From Nocardia kruczakiae NBRC 101016 (GTDB taxonomy: Bacteria > Actinomycetota > Actinomycetes > Mycobacteriales > Mycobacteriaceae), in contig NZ_BDBL01000040.1 of assembly GCF_001612965.1 (NCBI RefSeq), positions 22,959 through 86,958 of the forward strand: a DNA stretch of 64,000 bases. Reading direction: 5' to 3'. The position numbers and the translations under genes were made by a program. Of the stretch, positions 25,934 to 34,110 are shown one piece after another. The notes beneath the pieces are model-generated. The model searched no databases. It was not told where the DNA came from and saw nothing but the letters and a program-made list of their open reading frames with translations. Numbering within the stretch: position 1 is the first letter of the stretch; the number at the start of each line of letters is the position of its first letter.

Positions 25934-27121
25934 ATGACAGCCCCGATCGTGATCGTCGGCGCCGGTCTGGCGGGCCTGCGGACCGCGGAGGAATTGCGCC
26001 GCGCCGGATACGAGGGCGGACTGATCCTCGTCGGTGACGAACAGCGCCTGCCCTACGATCGGCCGCCGCTGTCCAAGCAGTTCGTGCGCGGCGAGATCGA
26101 GGATACGACGCTGCGCCCGGCCGAATTCTTCGCCGAGAAGAACATCGAGCTGCGACTGGGACTGGCCGCGACCGGAGTCGACACCGCGGCGCGCACCGTG
26201 ACCTTCGACGACGGTTCCGTGCTCGAGTACGGACAGCTGATCATCGCGACAGGACTGCGTCCCAAGCGAATTCCGGGTTTGCCCGAGGCCGCGGGCGTCC
26301 ACGTCCTGCGCCGGCACGAGGATGCGGCGGCACTGCGCGACGGTCTGGCCAGCGCGCGGCGGGCGCTGGTGGTCGGCGCCGGCTTCATCGGCTGCGAGCT
26401 GGCGGCGAGCTTCCGTTCGCGTGGTGTCGACGTCGTGCTGGTGGAACCGCAGCCCACTCCGCTGGCCGCCGCGCTGGGTGAGACGGTCGGGCGCCTGGTG
26501 GGGCGGATGCACCGCGACGAGGGCGTGGATCTGCGCTGCGGTGTCGGATTGAGCTCGCTGCAGGTCGAAGACGGCGCGGTCACCGGGGCCACGCTCGCCG
26601 ACGGCAGTACGGTCGCCGCCGATCTGGTCGTCATCGGTGTCGGCTCCGCGCCGATCACGGAGTGGCTGGCCGGATCCGGCATCCCGCTGGCGGAACCGCA
26701 GGCGGGTGGGGGTGTCCTCGCCGACGAGGTGGGGCGCACCTCGGTCGAGGGCGTGTGGGCGGTCGGCGATGTGGCGGCCTGGCGTCACGACAACGGCCGG
26801 CACAAGCGCGTGGAGCACTGGACCAACGCCGGTGAACAGGCCAGACTCCTGACGACCGCCCTGCTCGGCGGTGACGTCCCCGCGGCCGCGCGGGTGCCGT
26901 ACGTGTGGAGTGACCAGTACGACCTGAAGATCCAGGTGCTCGGCACGCCGGCGGGCGCCGACGAGATCCGGGTGATCGAAGACGACGGCCGCAAATTCCT
27001 GGCGCACTACTTCGACGGCGGGGTCCTGACCGCCGTGGTCGGTGGCGGACGCACCGCGCAGGTCATGAAGATGCGCGCCGAACTCGCCGCCAACGCCCGG
27101 TCCGCCGCACCCCTGAGCTGA
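25934..27121 (+). CDS. Rhodocoxin/putidaredoxin-reductase-type ferredoxin reductase
   Basis: The 395-residue flavoprotein has FAD motif IVIVGAGLAGLRTAEELRRAGY, NAD motif ALVVGAGFIGCELAASF and flavin-binding VWAVGDVAAWRH. It belongs to the family that reduces [2Fe-2S] or [3Fe-4S] ferredoxins for cytochrome P450s. The ATG has AGGAGGG upstream. The KstR-like box before it suggests duty in steroid oxidation, for instance with a CYP125-type P450 encoded elsewhere. Its place after tuf recalls Rv0688 of M. tuberculosis. Confidence 0.9.
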   Translation: MTAPIVIVGAGLAGLRTAEELRRAGYEGGLILVGDEQRLPYDRPPLSKQFVRGEIEDTTLRPAEFFAEKNIELRLGLAATGVDTAARTVTFDDGSVLEYGQLIIATGLRPKRIPGLPEAAGVHVLRRHEDAAALRDGLASARRALVVGAGFIGCELAASFRSRGVDVVLVEPQPTPLAAALGETVGRLVGRMHRDEGVDLRCGVGLSSLQVEDGAVTGATLADGSTVAADLVVIGVGSAPITEWLAGSGIPLAEPQAGGGVLADEVGRTSVEGVWAVGDVAAWRHDNGRHKRVEHWTNAGEQARLLTTALLGGDVPAAARVPYVWSDQYDLKIQVLGTPAGADEIRVIEDDGRKFLAHYFDGGVLTAVVGGGRTAQVMKMRAELAANARSAAPLS

Positions 27122-27218
27122 ACGCATACGCCCGGGCGGACCGAAGGGGCGCGGGAACCACTCGGCCGATACCCCGGTCGGGCGCAAGGGTGCGTGGCGA
27201 CGCTAATACAGTGGCTGC

Positions 27219-27998
27219 GTGATCGTTGCGCTCATCGATTCGGGACTGGGGTTGTTGCCGACCGGGGCGTGGCTGCGCAAGTTGCGTCCCGACCTCGATC
27301 TGCTGCTGCAACTGGATCCAGATGGTGCGCCGTGGGGTCCGAAACCCGAGCAGTGGGTGATCGATCGGGTGCTGGATGCGGCGCGCCGCTCGTTGCGGCT
27401 CGGCGCGGAGGCCATTGTGCTGCCGTGCAATACCGCCAGCGTCACCGCACTCGAGCAGGTGCGGGCCGAGGTCGGGCCCGAGGTGCCGGTGATCGGCACC
27501 GTCCCCGCGATCAAACCCGCCGCCGCGGCCTGCGCGTCGGTCGCCGTGTGGGCGACCGCGGCCACCACCGCGAGCCGCTATCAGGCCGATCTCATCGCCC
27601 GCTTCGGCGGTGAGGCCGATGTGACGGGTGTGGCGTGCCACGGCCTCGCGGACGCCATCGACCGCGGGGATCTCCCGGCCGTCGAGCATGCCATCGCCCG
27701 CGCCGCCGAGCAGACCCCCGCCGGAACCGAGGCGGTCGTACTGGGCTGCACCCACTACCCCCTGGTCCTCGATTCCATCGTGGCCGCACTGCCGCCCGGC
27801 GTCCGGCTGTTCGACAGCGCGGAAGCCGTTGCGGGCCAGACGCTTCGGCGCATCGACGCGCTGGGCCGGCCGACCGCCGGGACCGGCACGGTGACCGTCT
27901 ACAACAGCGGCCGTGCCGGTGAACTGCCCGCGAGTGCGGCGGCCTTCGAATCGGGCCGGGTGCTCGGGGCGGTCGATACCGCCTGCCCCACGGTCTAG
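27219..27998 (+). CDS. Aspartate/glutamate racemase family protein (MurI-like)
   Basis: This 259-residue protein starts at a GTG. Both catalytic cysteines of the family are present: IVLPCNTASVTALE and VVLGCTHYPLVLDSIV. The N-terminal motif is ALIDSGLGLLPTG rather than the usual FDSGVGGLTV, so the glycine pair is lost and the enzyme may not be the housekeeping MurI. The C terminus has VTVYNSGRAGELPASAAAF. The likely activity is amino-acid racemisation, possibly supplying D-glutamate. It is monocistronic. Confidence 0.78.
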   Translation: MIVALIDSGLGLLPTGAWLRKLRPDLDLLLQLDPDGAPWGPKPEQWVIDRVLDAARRSLRLGAEAIVLPCNTASVTALEQVRAEVGPEVPVIGTVPAIKPAAAACASVAVWATAATTASRYQADLIARFGGEADVTGVACHGLADAIDRGDLPAVEHAIARAAEQTPAGTEAVVLGCTHYPLVLDSIVAALPPGVRLFDSAEAVAGQTLRRIDALGRPTAGTGTVTVYNSGRAGELPASAAAFESGRVLGAVDTACPTV

Positions 27999-28331
27999 TC
28001 TCGCGAGGGCACCGGGCGGACCGTGTTGAACCGGTCACGATTCCGGCTGTGTCTCCCGCCGGCCGCGCCGTGCCGAAGCCTGTGGCGCTGAACGAATCCT
28101 GTTCCGGGACATGTTCTTTCGACAGCTCCGCGCTGCTGTGGCGCGGAATCGGAGGCGGTGCTGTGACCTGCGCCCCAGCCACTCGTGGGAGGTCTGGTGG
28201 TCCGTGACCGGGCGCGGTTCTACCGTCGTTTCGCAGACGTACAGCGCGGTCGTCGAGGCATTTCCGCACCCACCCCCTACCGGGCCGGCCGCCACGGCGC
28301 CGGCGCATCGGTAACAGACAGACCCGGAGTT
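27999..28331 (+). other. Intergenic stretch, no gene recognised
   Basis: Short frames of 60-110 codons are open on both strands but have no ribosome sites and read like composition shadows. The only marked structure is an imperfect inverted repeat, TGTTCC-GGGACA, at about 28098-28109. A promoter for the downstream membrane protein is presumably here but I cannot point to it. Confidence 0.4.
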
Positions 28332-29522
28332 ATGGCTACCCGAACGCCTTGGAGCGATGTTCATCCCGGAACCGGCGACACCGAATCGTCGTACCGCCCA
28401 CTACCGACGCCGCCGAGTGCTCGCCGTCCGGTGTGGGGATATCTGTGCGGTGCCGGGTTGAGTGCCACGACTCTCGTGCTGTTGTTCCAGCCCTGGTTGT
28501 CCGCGTCCGGGCCGGGTGGCGCGATCCGGTCGGATGCCTTCGGCCGGCTGGCTGGCACCGAATCCCAGCAGGACTGGGGAGGCGTAGGTCTGCACGACAC
28601 CGATATCAGCGGCACGTGGGCGGTGCTGACCTGTGTCGCGATCCTCGCGACGATCTTCGCCGCGGCGGCGTATCTGCGGACTCGCGCGGCGATCTTCTCC
28701 ACCGCCGCCACGGTCGCGGGGAGCGGCGTGGCGCTGTTCGTTCTCGCGGACGTGCTGTATCTCGACAACAAGGAATCCGAGCTGCGGGCGGCGGTCGCGG
28801 ACGACAGCAGTTTCTCCGGCATCCTCCGCGGTCTGTTCGGTGGTGCCCACGCCGCCCACCAGCTGGCGGGCGCCCACCTCGACATCGCCGCGATGCTCGC
28901 CGGAATCACCGCATTCGGCGCGGCGGCATGTCTGCTGACCAGCCATCTGCGCGAAACGCCGATCGGCCGCACCGCCTCCCGGCCGATGACCACACTCGTC
29001 GAAGCCGCACGCATCTCGGCGCCGACCGCCCGGCCCCAGCAACGGATCCACACACCGCCCGCCCCGCCCATTGCGCCCCACCCGATACCGGCCGCACCCC
29101 AGCCCCCGTCGATCGGGCAGCAGCCGGCGCCGACCCCGTCCCACCCGGCGCCGACCGCACCGGAACCGGTTCCGACCGCACCACACCCGGTGTCGGCCGC
29201 CGCTCGCGTGGTACCGCTCACGCCCCGGCCGATCCCGGCAGCACCGCAGCTGGTGCCGGACACGCCGGCCGCATCTCACCTGGCCCCGGGCGCCAGGAAA
29301 CTCGCGCCGAGTGCTGCCCACGCGGCGCCGAACGAAGCGACACCGCCGGCGCCTGTCGTCGAATTCGCGGATATCACCGCCGAGCGGCACGAACCCGCGC
29401 CGAGCGCCGCGGAACTCCCGCCGTTCCCGGTGCGCAAACAACCGAGCTGGCGCATCGTCATCCCCGCGGGAGCGGTGTCCACACATGCCCCGGCACGGGC
29501 GGAGCGCACCTTCGCCAAGTGA
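28332..29522 (+). CDS. Four-helix membrane protein with long Pro/Ala-rich cytoplasmic tail
   Basis: This protein has about 396 residues from the ATG giving MATRTPWSDVHPGTG (site CGGAG close upstream). Membrane helices: YLCGAGLSATTLVLLFQPWL, WAVLTCVAILATIFAAAAYL, TVAGSGVALFVLADVLYL and IAAMLAGITAFGAAACLL. The loop between helices 1 and 2 has an AGTESQQDWGG segment; the loop between 3 and 4 contains KESELRAAVADDSSFSG. About 190 residues of Pro/Ala-rich repeats follow (PTAPEPVPTAPHPVSAA). It resembles the membrane proteins with helices around an extracytoplasmic loop found in Nocardia; I recognise no function. Confidence 0.65.
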   Translation: MATRTPWSDVHPGTGDTESSYRPLPTPPSARRPVWGYLCGAGLSATTLVLLFQPWLSASGPGGAIRSDAFGRLAGTESQQDWGGVGLHDTDISGTWAVLTCVAILATIFAAAAYLRTRAAIFSTAATVAGSGVALFVLADVLYLDNKESELRAAVADDSSFSGILRGLFGGAHAAHQLAGAHLDIAAMLAGITAFGAAACLLTSHLRETPIGRTASRPMTTLVEAARISAPTARPQQRIHTPPAPPIAPHPIPAAPQPPSIGQQPAPTPSHPAPTAPEPVPTAPHPVSAAARVVPLTPRPIPAAPQLVPDTPAASHLAPGARKLAPSAAHAAPNEATPPAPVVEFADITAERHEPAPSAAELPPFPVRKQPSWRIVIPAGAVSTHAPARAERTFAK

Positions 29523-29654
29523 TGTCGAGCGTCCCGGCCGGACGCGTTGTCGTCGGGAATCGGGTGCGCGGTGAGTGATACTGCCGTACATGACCGTTGC
29601 GCATTGTCCCGATGAGCAGCTCGCGGCGACCGGCCGTTGCGGCGGAGCCCGGGC

Positions 29655-30404
29655 ATGACATCCGCTCCGACCGCCGCCGATGTCGCGCGTGCCATGGACG
29701 AATTGGGTGATCCCGCGCGCGCCGTCGAGTTGCGGCGGTTCTTCAAAACCGGGCCCGGGGACTACGGCGAGGGCGACGTCTTCCTCGGCGTCCCCGTGCC
29801 GCGGACCCGCAAGGTCGCGAAAACATTTTCCGCCCTGCCGATTTCGGAGATAGCCGAACTTTTGCGGAGCCCGGTGCACGAGCATCGGCTCGCGGCCCTG
29901 GTGATCGCGAACAATGCGATGGCGAAGGCGGGGAAACCGCGCACGTACGACGGGGCCGCACAACAGGAAATCGTCGACATGTATCTGGCGGCGGTGCGCG
30001 GCGGGCGTGTGAACAATTGGGATCTGGTCGACGTATCGGCCGAGAACATCCTGGGCCCATGGTTACTGGGACGGCCGCGCGATCTGCTCGACGAACTGGC
30101 ACAGTCGGATTCGCTGTGGGAACGCCGGGTCGCGCTGCTGACGACCTTCGCCTTCATCAAGGCCGGCGACGCCTCGACCACGTTCGCCCTGTGTGAACGG
30201 CTGCTCGACGATCGGCGCGATCTGATTCAGAAGGCGGTGGGATGGATGCTGCGGGAAGTCGGTAAACGGGTGGACCGCGCGCTGCTCACCGATTTCCTGG
30301 ACCGACGTGCCCACGATATGGGTCGCACGGCGCTGAGTTACGCCACCGAACATCTGGAACCCGAGGCGCGCGCGGCCTATCGGGCCCAGCGACAGGCGCC
30401 GTAG
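29655..30404 (+). CDS. DNA alkylation repair protein (AlkD-like HEAT repeat)
   Basis: The 249-residue all-helical protein fits the AlkD family (PF08713). It has the conserved GVPVPRTRKVAK, then NNWDLVDVSAENILGPWLLG with the Trp and Asp that line the DNA pocket, then WERRVALLTTFAFIKAG and KAVGWMLREVGKR. Characterised members excise N3- and N7-alkylated bases. The ATG at 29655 is chosen; an upstream ATG adds six residues without a better site. It converges on kshB with 49 nt between stop codons. Confidence 0.9.
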   Translation: MTSAPTAADVARAMDELGDPARAVELRRFFKTGPGDYGEGDVFLGVPVPRTRKVAKTFSALPISEIAELLRSPVHEHRLAALVIANNAMAKAGKPRTYDGAAQQEIVDMYLAAVRGGRVNNWDLVDVSAENILGPWLLGRPRDLLDELAQSDSLWERRVALLTTFAFIKAGDASTTFALCERLLDDRRDLIQKAVGWMLREVGKRVDRALLTDFLDRRAHDMGRTALSYATEHLEPEARAAYRAQRQAP

Positions 30405-30453
30405 GCCCGCCCGCCGTGCCCGGACTCCGGGCCGGCCACGGCGGCGACGGACC

Positions 30454-31515
30454 TCAGAACTGGATCTTCAGATGATCGGTGACCGGATGCGCCTGGCAGC
30501 CGAGGATGTACCCGGCTTCGATGTCCTCCGGATCGAGGATCTCCGAATTGTCCATCTCCACTTTGCCTTCCAGCACCGTGCAGGCGCAGGATCCGCATTC
30601 GCCCTCCTGGCAGGAGTACGGCACGTCCAGACCCTTGGCGAGCATGATGTCGACCAGAGTCTGGCGGCGCGGCCACCGCATGGAATGGGTTTCGCCGTCG
30701 AGTTCGACCTCCACGGTGGCCGCGTCGGCGGCGTCCTCCTCGCTGACCTCGACCGGGGCGCCGGCGGCGAACGGATCGCCGGACAGCGAATTGAAGACCT
30801 CGGCGTGGGTGCGGTTGCGCGGCACCTCCAGCTGCGCCAGTGCGTCGTGCACCCGGTCCATGAACGCCTTCGGCCCGCACATGAAGGCGCGGAAACCGGT
30901 GTACGGGGTGCACAGCGCGGCCAGTCCGTCGGCGGTGGGCAGACCCTGCAGCGTCTCCAGCCAGTGCACCACCACGAGCCGCTGCGGATTCTTGTCGGTG
31001 AGCTCGCGCAGTTCGTCGGCGAAGATGACCGATTCCGGATCGCGGTTGGCGTAGACCAGCACGATCCGGCCGTTGCCGCGGGCCAGGGCCGATTTCAGGA
31101 TCGACATCACCGGGGTGACACCACTGCCGGCCGCGAACAGCAGCAGATCCTCGTCCAGATCCTTCGGTGTGAAGACGCCGGAGGGCGGCAGCACCTCGAT
31201 CTCGTCACCGGCTTTGACGTTGTCGCACACCCAGTTCGACGCGTATCCGTCGATCGTGCGCTTCACGGTGACCTTCGGCTGCACATCGGTGTGCGGCGAG
31301 CTGGCCAGCGAATAGCAGCGCGCGACCGAACCGGTGCGCTCGCTCGGAATGCGCAGCGTCAGGAACTGGCCGGGCTGATAGGCGAAGCGCTCGCGCAGAT
31401 CTTCGGGCACGTCGAAGACCAGCGAACAGGCGTCGGCCGTCTCGTTGACGACAGCGGCGACCCGCAGCACGGCCGAACGCGAGCTGTGCGGTACGACGGG
31501 ATCGGCGGTGGTCAT
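30454..31515 (-). CDS. kshB: 3-ketosteroid 9-alpha-monooxygenase, ferredoxin reductase subunit
   Basis: The 353-residue reductase has three modules. FAD domain: RCYSLASSPHTD. NAD domain: LLLFAAGSGVTPVMSILKSAL and FMCGPKAFMDRVHDAL. C-terminal plant-type [2Fe-2S] ferredoxin: CQEGECGSCACTV plus a distant Cys in GCQAHPVTDHLKIQF. Length and order match KshB of rhodococci and M. tuberculosis Rv3571. It passes electrons from NADH to the Rieske oxygenase KshA, which opens ring B of sterols. A KstR-like box 38 nt upstream supports this call over a generic phenylacetate-type reductase. Confidence 0.87.
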   Translation of the reverse strand: MTTADPVVPHSSRSAVLRVAAVVNETADACSLVFDVPEDLRERFAYQPGQFLTLRIPSERTGSVARCYSLASSPHTDVQPKVTVKRTIDGYASNWVCDNVKAGDEIEVLPPSGVFTPKDLDEDLLLFAAGSGVTPVMSILKSALARGNGRIVLVYANRDPESVIFADELRELTDKNPQRLVVVHWLETLQGLPTADGLAALCTPYTGFRAFMCGPKAFMDRVHDALAQLEVPRNRTHAEVFNSLSGDPFAAGAPVEVSEEDAADAATVEVELDGETHSMRWPRRQTLVDIMLAKGLDVPYSCQEGECGSCACTVLEGKVEMDNSEILDPEDIEAGYILGCQAHPVTDHLKIQF

Positions 31516-31552
31516 GGTGTCCTCTCGGGGCCGGGCGCTGGAGCGGGCAAAC

Positions 31553-31566
31553 TAGAACGTGTTCTA
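31553..31566. promoter_or_regulatory. KstR-like operator upstream of kshB
   Basis: TAGAACGTGTTCTA is identical in all 14 bases to the box at 25858-25871 and fits TNNAACNNGTTNNA. It lies between the tetR stop (31569) and the kshB ATG (31515), so kshB has its own controlled promoter rather than reading through from tetR. Confidence 0.78.
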
Positions 31567-31568
31567 AT

Positions 31569-32207
31569 TTATGATACGTGGCCGTCCCGCTGCCGGACAA
31601 GCTGGGCCTCGAGCCCCGCGATCAGCACATCCATGCCGAAGTCGTAGGAGTATTTGCCGCGCAGGTCGCCCATGTGCTTGACGGCCCGCTCGACGGCTTC
31701 GGGAAGCGGCATGTCGACCAGCGCGGATCGGTCCCGCGGATTGACCCGGGCGCGGCCGAACAGATACGTGTGAATGGTGGCATAGGCGGCGAGCACATTG
31801 CGATCCTCGAACCCCGCATCGGACAGGATTTCCATCACAGCGGCGATCAGATCGAGCTGTTTGCCCAGTGTCTGTTCGATCAGCACGTCGCCCAGGCCCG
31901 GATGTTTGCGCAGCTTCTCGTCGATCTGATCGATGAGTTCGCGCAGGCGCTGCTGCCAGGTGCCGAATTCCGGCGGCGGGGTCCGCACTCCGGTGAGGGC
32001 CGCGCTGGCCACCAGATCCAGCAGTTCGCGCTTGTCGGCGACGTAGTAGTAGGGCGCCATCGGCGAAACGCCGAGTTCGCGGGAGAGCCGGCGCATCGAC
32101 AGCTTCTCCACGCCGTCGGCGCGCACCACACGCAATGCGGCCTCGACTATCTCGGCTTCCGAGAGTGTGTTGCCGCCCCCGCTCGTCTGCATCCGTCCGA
32201 CTCCCAT
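31569..32207 (-). CDS. TetR-family regulator
   Basis: This protein has 212 residues from the ATG at 32207 (AGAGGTG upstream); MQTSGGG at 32192 is an alternative start. The HTH is IVEAALRVVRADGVEKLSMRRLSRELGVSPMAPYYYVADKRELLD, and the C-terminal domain (LGKQLDLIAAVMEILSDAG, YATIHTYLFGRARVN) is the general TetR dimer/ligand fold. It is not KstR, whose N terminus and recognition helix differ, and it lacks the RRTLFRYYASK pattern I associate with MftR. It is divergent from mftF and upstream of kshB, so either could be a target. Confidence 0.85.
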   Translation of the reverse strand: MGVGRMQTSGGGNTLSEAEIVEAALRVVRADGVEKLSMRRLSRELGVSPMAPYYYVADKRELLDLVASAALTGVRTPPPEFGTWQQRLRELIDQIDEKLRKHPGLGDVLIEQTLGKQLDLIAAVMEILSDAGFEDRNVLAAYATIHTYLFGRARVNPRDRSALVDMPLPEAVERAVKHMGDLRGKYSYDFGMDVLIAGLEAQLVRQRDGHVS

Positions 32208-32565
32208 GCCACCTCTAGACCTGCGCAGCCCGCCCGACGGCCACCCGTCATCTGCTGTTCAACGTGCTTGCCTTCCGCAGTCTAGAGTGCGCGTTCGTGG
32301 TCGCGGCCCGGTACGTGGAGCAGATCGGCGCACACCGCCACGCCGCACGTCACGCGGTAGTAGCCGGAGATGAACTACCGCGCCCCGCGCGGTATCTCGT
32401 TGATCATGAAGTGAATGTTGCCGTGTGATAGCCAGATAGCGTCGATGGTCATTGACAACCACGCAATGCCGGAGCCGGTGCGTTGCCGCCGGTTTCGTAT
32501 CGAATTCGATCCGTTTTTTTCGACACGGGATGCCCGGCGGGCGGTTAGCGCATAGCATTCTTGGA
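32208..32565. promoter_or_regulatory. Divergent tetR/mftF promoter region, no gene seen
   Basis: These 358 nt hold a pair of facing sites: CTCTAGACCTGCG (32213-32225) and, inverted, CGCAGTCTAGAG (32276-32287). Just before mftF, TAGCAT (32553-32558) fits the TANNNT -10 and ends 7 nt before the ATG, suggesting a leaderless transcript. A TTGACA at 32452 has no -10 at a proper distance. No MftA-like peptide ending in IDGMCGVY is encoded on either strand. Confidence 0.5.
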
Positions 32566-33963
32566 ATGCGCCATGATCGACTGCCCAACGGGTTCGGGGT
32601 GCGAATCGATCCTCGGGTGCGCACCTATTCCGGTGGACGGCTCTTGGTCGGCGGCTCGCCGACGAGGTTGCTGAAACTTGCTCCGGAAGCGGCCGCCCTG
32701 ATCGGTGACGGGTATCTCGAAGTGACGGATCCCCAGTCCGCCGTGGTTGCCAGACGGCTGCTCGACTCCGGGGTGGCCAACCCGCGTCCGCGCCTGCTGC
32801 CCTCGCCCGAAGAGGTCACGGTCGTGGTGCCGCATTGCAACGACGCCGCCGGGCTGCAGCGGCTGCTGTCGACCCTGCGCGGGCACAGTGTGGTGGTCGT
32901 GGACGACGGTTCCGACCGGCCGGTCCGCATTCCGCGCACGAGGGGACGGTGCCGCGTCACCGTGCTGCGCCACGATTCGCGGCAGGGCGTGGTCGCCGCG
33001 CGCAATGCCGGACTGCGGGCGGCGACAACGGAATTCGTCGCATTCCTGGATTCCGATGTGGTCCCGCGCGCGGGCTGGCTGGAGGTGATGCTCGGACATT
33101 TCAGCGATCCCGAGGTCGCCCTGGTCGCTCCGCGCATCGTGGTGCGCGAGCCCGATGCCGGTGTGCTGGGCCGCTACGAGAGCGCGCGGTCGTCGCTGGA
33201 TTTCGGTCGCCGGGAAACCGCGGTCAGCTCGCGCGGCTCGGTGTCGTACGCGCCGGGCGCGGCGCTGCTGGTGCGGCGCCACGCACTGCTGGCCGAGGGG
33301 GGATTCGACGAGCAGATGCGCGCGGCCGCCGATGTCGATCTGTGCTGGCGGCTCGAGCGCGCCGGCTGGCGGTTGCGGTACGAGCCGGCCGCGCACGTCG
33401 CCTGTGATCAACCGGCCTCGTTCGGTAAGTGGTTCGGCCGCAAGGTCTCTCACGGTGCCGGTGCGGCGCCGCTGGCCCGCCGCCACGCCGGGATGGTCGC
33501 TCCGCTGTCGGTGCCGTTCTGGACCATCGCCGCGACCGCGCTGCTGGCCACCGCCTCGCGCGCCGGAATCCTGGGCGGGCTCGCCACGCTGCTCGCCGCG
33601 CTGATCCGCCTGCGGCGGGTGTTCGCCGAACTCGACAATCCGACGCGGGTGGCGGCCATCCATCTGGCCCGGGGTTTCTCCGCCGGGGTGTGGCGGATCG
33701 TTTCGGCCCTGTGCCGGCACTACTGGCCGGTGACGGTGCTGGCGATGATCGCCTCCCGGCGCATCCGCCGGCTGGCGGTGGCGCTGGCGGTCGCCGACGG
33801 ACTGGCCGACTGGTTCACCCATCGCGACGCCGGCGGCCTGGATCCGGTGCGATATCTGATGTGCAAGCGGCTCGACGACCTCGCCTACGGAACCGGCCTC
33901 TGGTCGGGTGCGCTGCGTGCGCGCAATGTGGCCGCGCTGCGCCCGGCCGTTCCACGGCATTGA
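32566..33963 (+). CDS. mftF: Mycofactocin-type glycosyltransferase MftF
   Basis: The 465-residue protein is about the length of Rv0696. After an N-terminal domain starting MRHDRLPNGFGVRIDPRVRTYS, it has a GT2 fold: VTVVVPHCNDAAGLQRLL, VVVVDDGSD, GVVAARNAGLRAATTEFVAFLDSDVVP (DxD-like), SYAPGAALLVRRHAL, ADVDLCWRLERAGWRLRYEP. Membrane helices lie in the last third (VPFWTIAATALLATASRAG), and YGTGLWSGALRARN ends it. MftF adds a beta-1,4-glucose chain to mycofactocin, a redox cofactor made from peptide MftA. The rest of the mft set is not in the window. Confidence 0.88.
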   Translation: MRHDRLPNGFGVRIDPRVRTYSGGRLLVGGSPTRLLKLAPEAAALIGDGYLEVTDPQSAVVARRLLDSGVANPRPRLLPSPEEVTVVVPHCNDAAGLQRLLSTLRGHSVVVVDDGSDRPVRIPRTRGRCRVTVLRHDSRQGVVAARNAGLRAATTEFVAFLDSDVVPRAGWLEVMLGHFSDPEVALVAPRIVVREPDAGVLGRYESARSSLDFGRRETAVSSRGSVSYAPGAALLVRRHALLAEGGFDEQMRAAADVDLCWRLERAGWRLRYEPAAHVACDQPASFGKWFGRKVSHGAGAAPLARRHAGMVAPLSVPFWTIAATALLATASRAGILGGLATLLAALIRLRRVFAELDNPTRVAAIHLARGFSAGVWRIVSALCRHYWPVTVLAMIASRRIRRLAVALAVADGLADWFTHRDAGGLDPVRYLMCKRLDDLAYGTGLWSGALRARNVAALRPAVPRH

Positions 33964-33970
33964 TGGCCGG

Positions 33971-34033
33971 GGTCACATGTGGCCCCGATATGCCGTCTAC
34001 CTCACATTTCGCCGCGATCCGGTGCCGATGTGA
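33971..34033. promoter_or_regulatory. Cluster of TCACAT motifs before the GAF regulator
   Basis: Three copies of TCACAT occur in 61 nt: GGTCACATGTGG at 33971-33982, TCACAT at 34002-34007 and the inverted ATGTGA at 34028-34033. A close relative, GGTCACAGTGTGG, is at 35521-35533 upstream of the NRPS promoter. They are candidate binding sites of the regulator encoded next. Confidence 0.4.
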
Positions 34034-34110
34034 CCTGTCGGACAAAGCGTATGCTTCGCCCATGCCCTTCCTGACCCGCCGGTACAGTGTGGGACGGGAA
34101 AGAAAGGCAA

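Noticed and set aside
28098..28109. TGTTCC-GGGACA as an SOS (LexA) box
   Set aside because: It does not fit the mycobacterial CGAAC-N4-GTTCG pattern, and the downstream gene is a membrane protein with no repair link.
31569..32207. The TetR gene as kstR or mftR
   Set aside because: The helix-turn-helix (SMRRLSRELGVSPMAPYYYVADK) differs from KstR (VAVGTLYRYFPSK type) and from the RRTLFRYYASK pattern I associate with MftR. It is left as an unassigned TetR.
32452..32457. TTGACA in the tetR/mftF gap as a -35 element
   Set aside because: No acceptable -10 lies 16-19 nt downstream, and the TAGCAT close to the mftF ATG explains initiation better.
32208..32565. An mftA gene hidden before mftF
   Set aside because: Both strands were read for the MftA C-terminal IDGMCGVY-type motif and none was found; the small frames present are unlike MftA.
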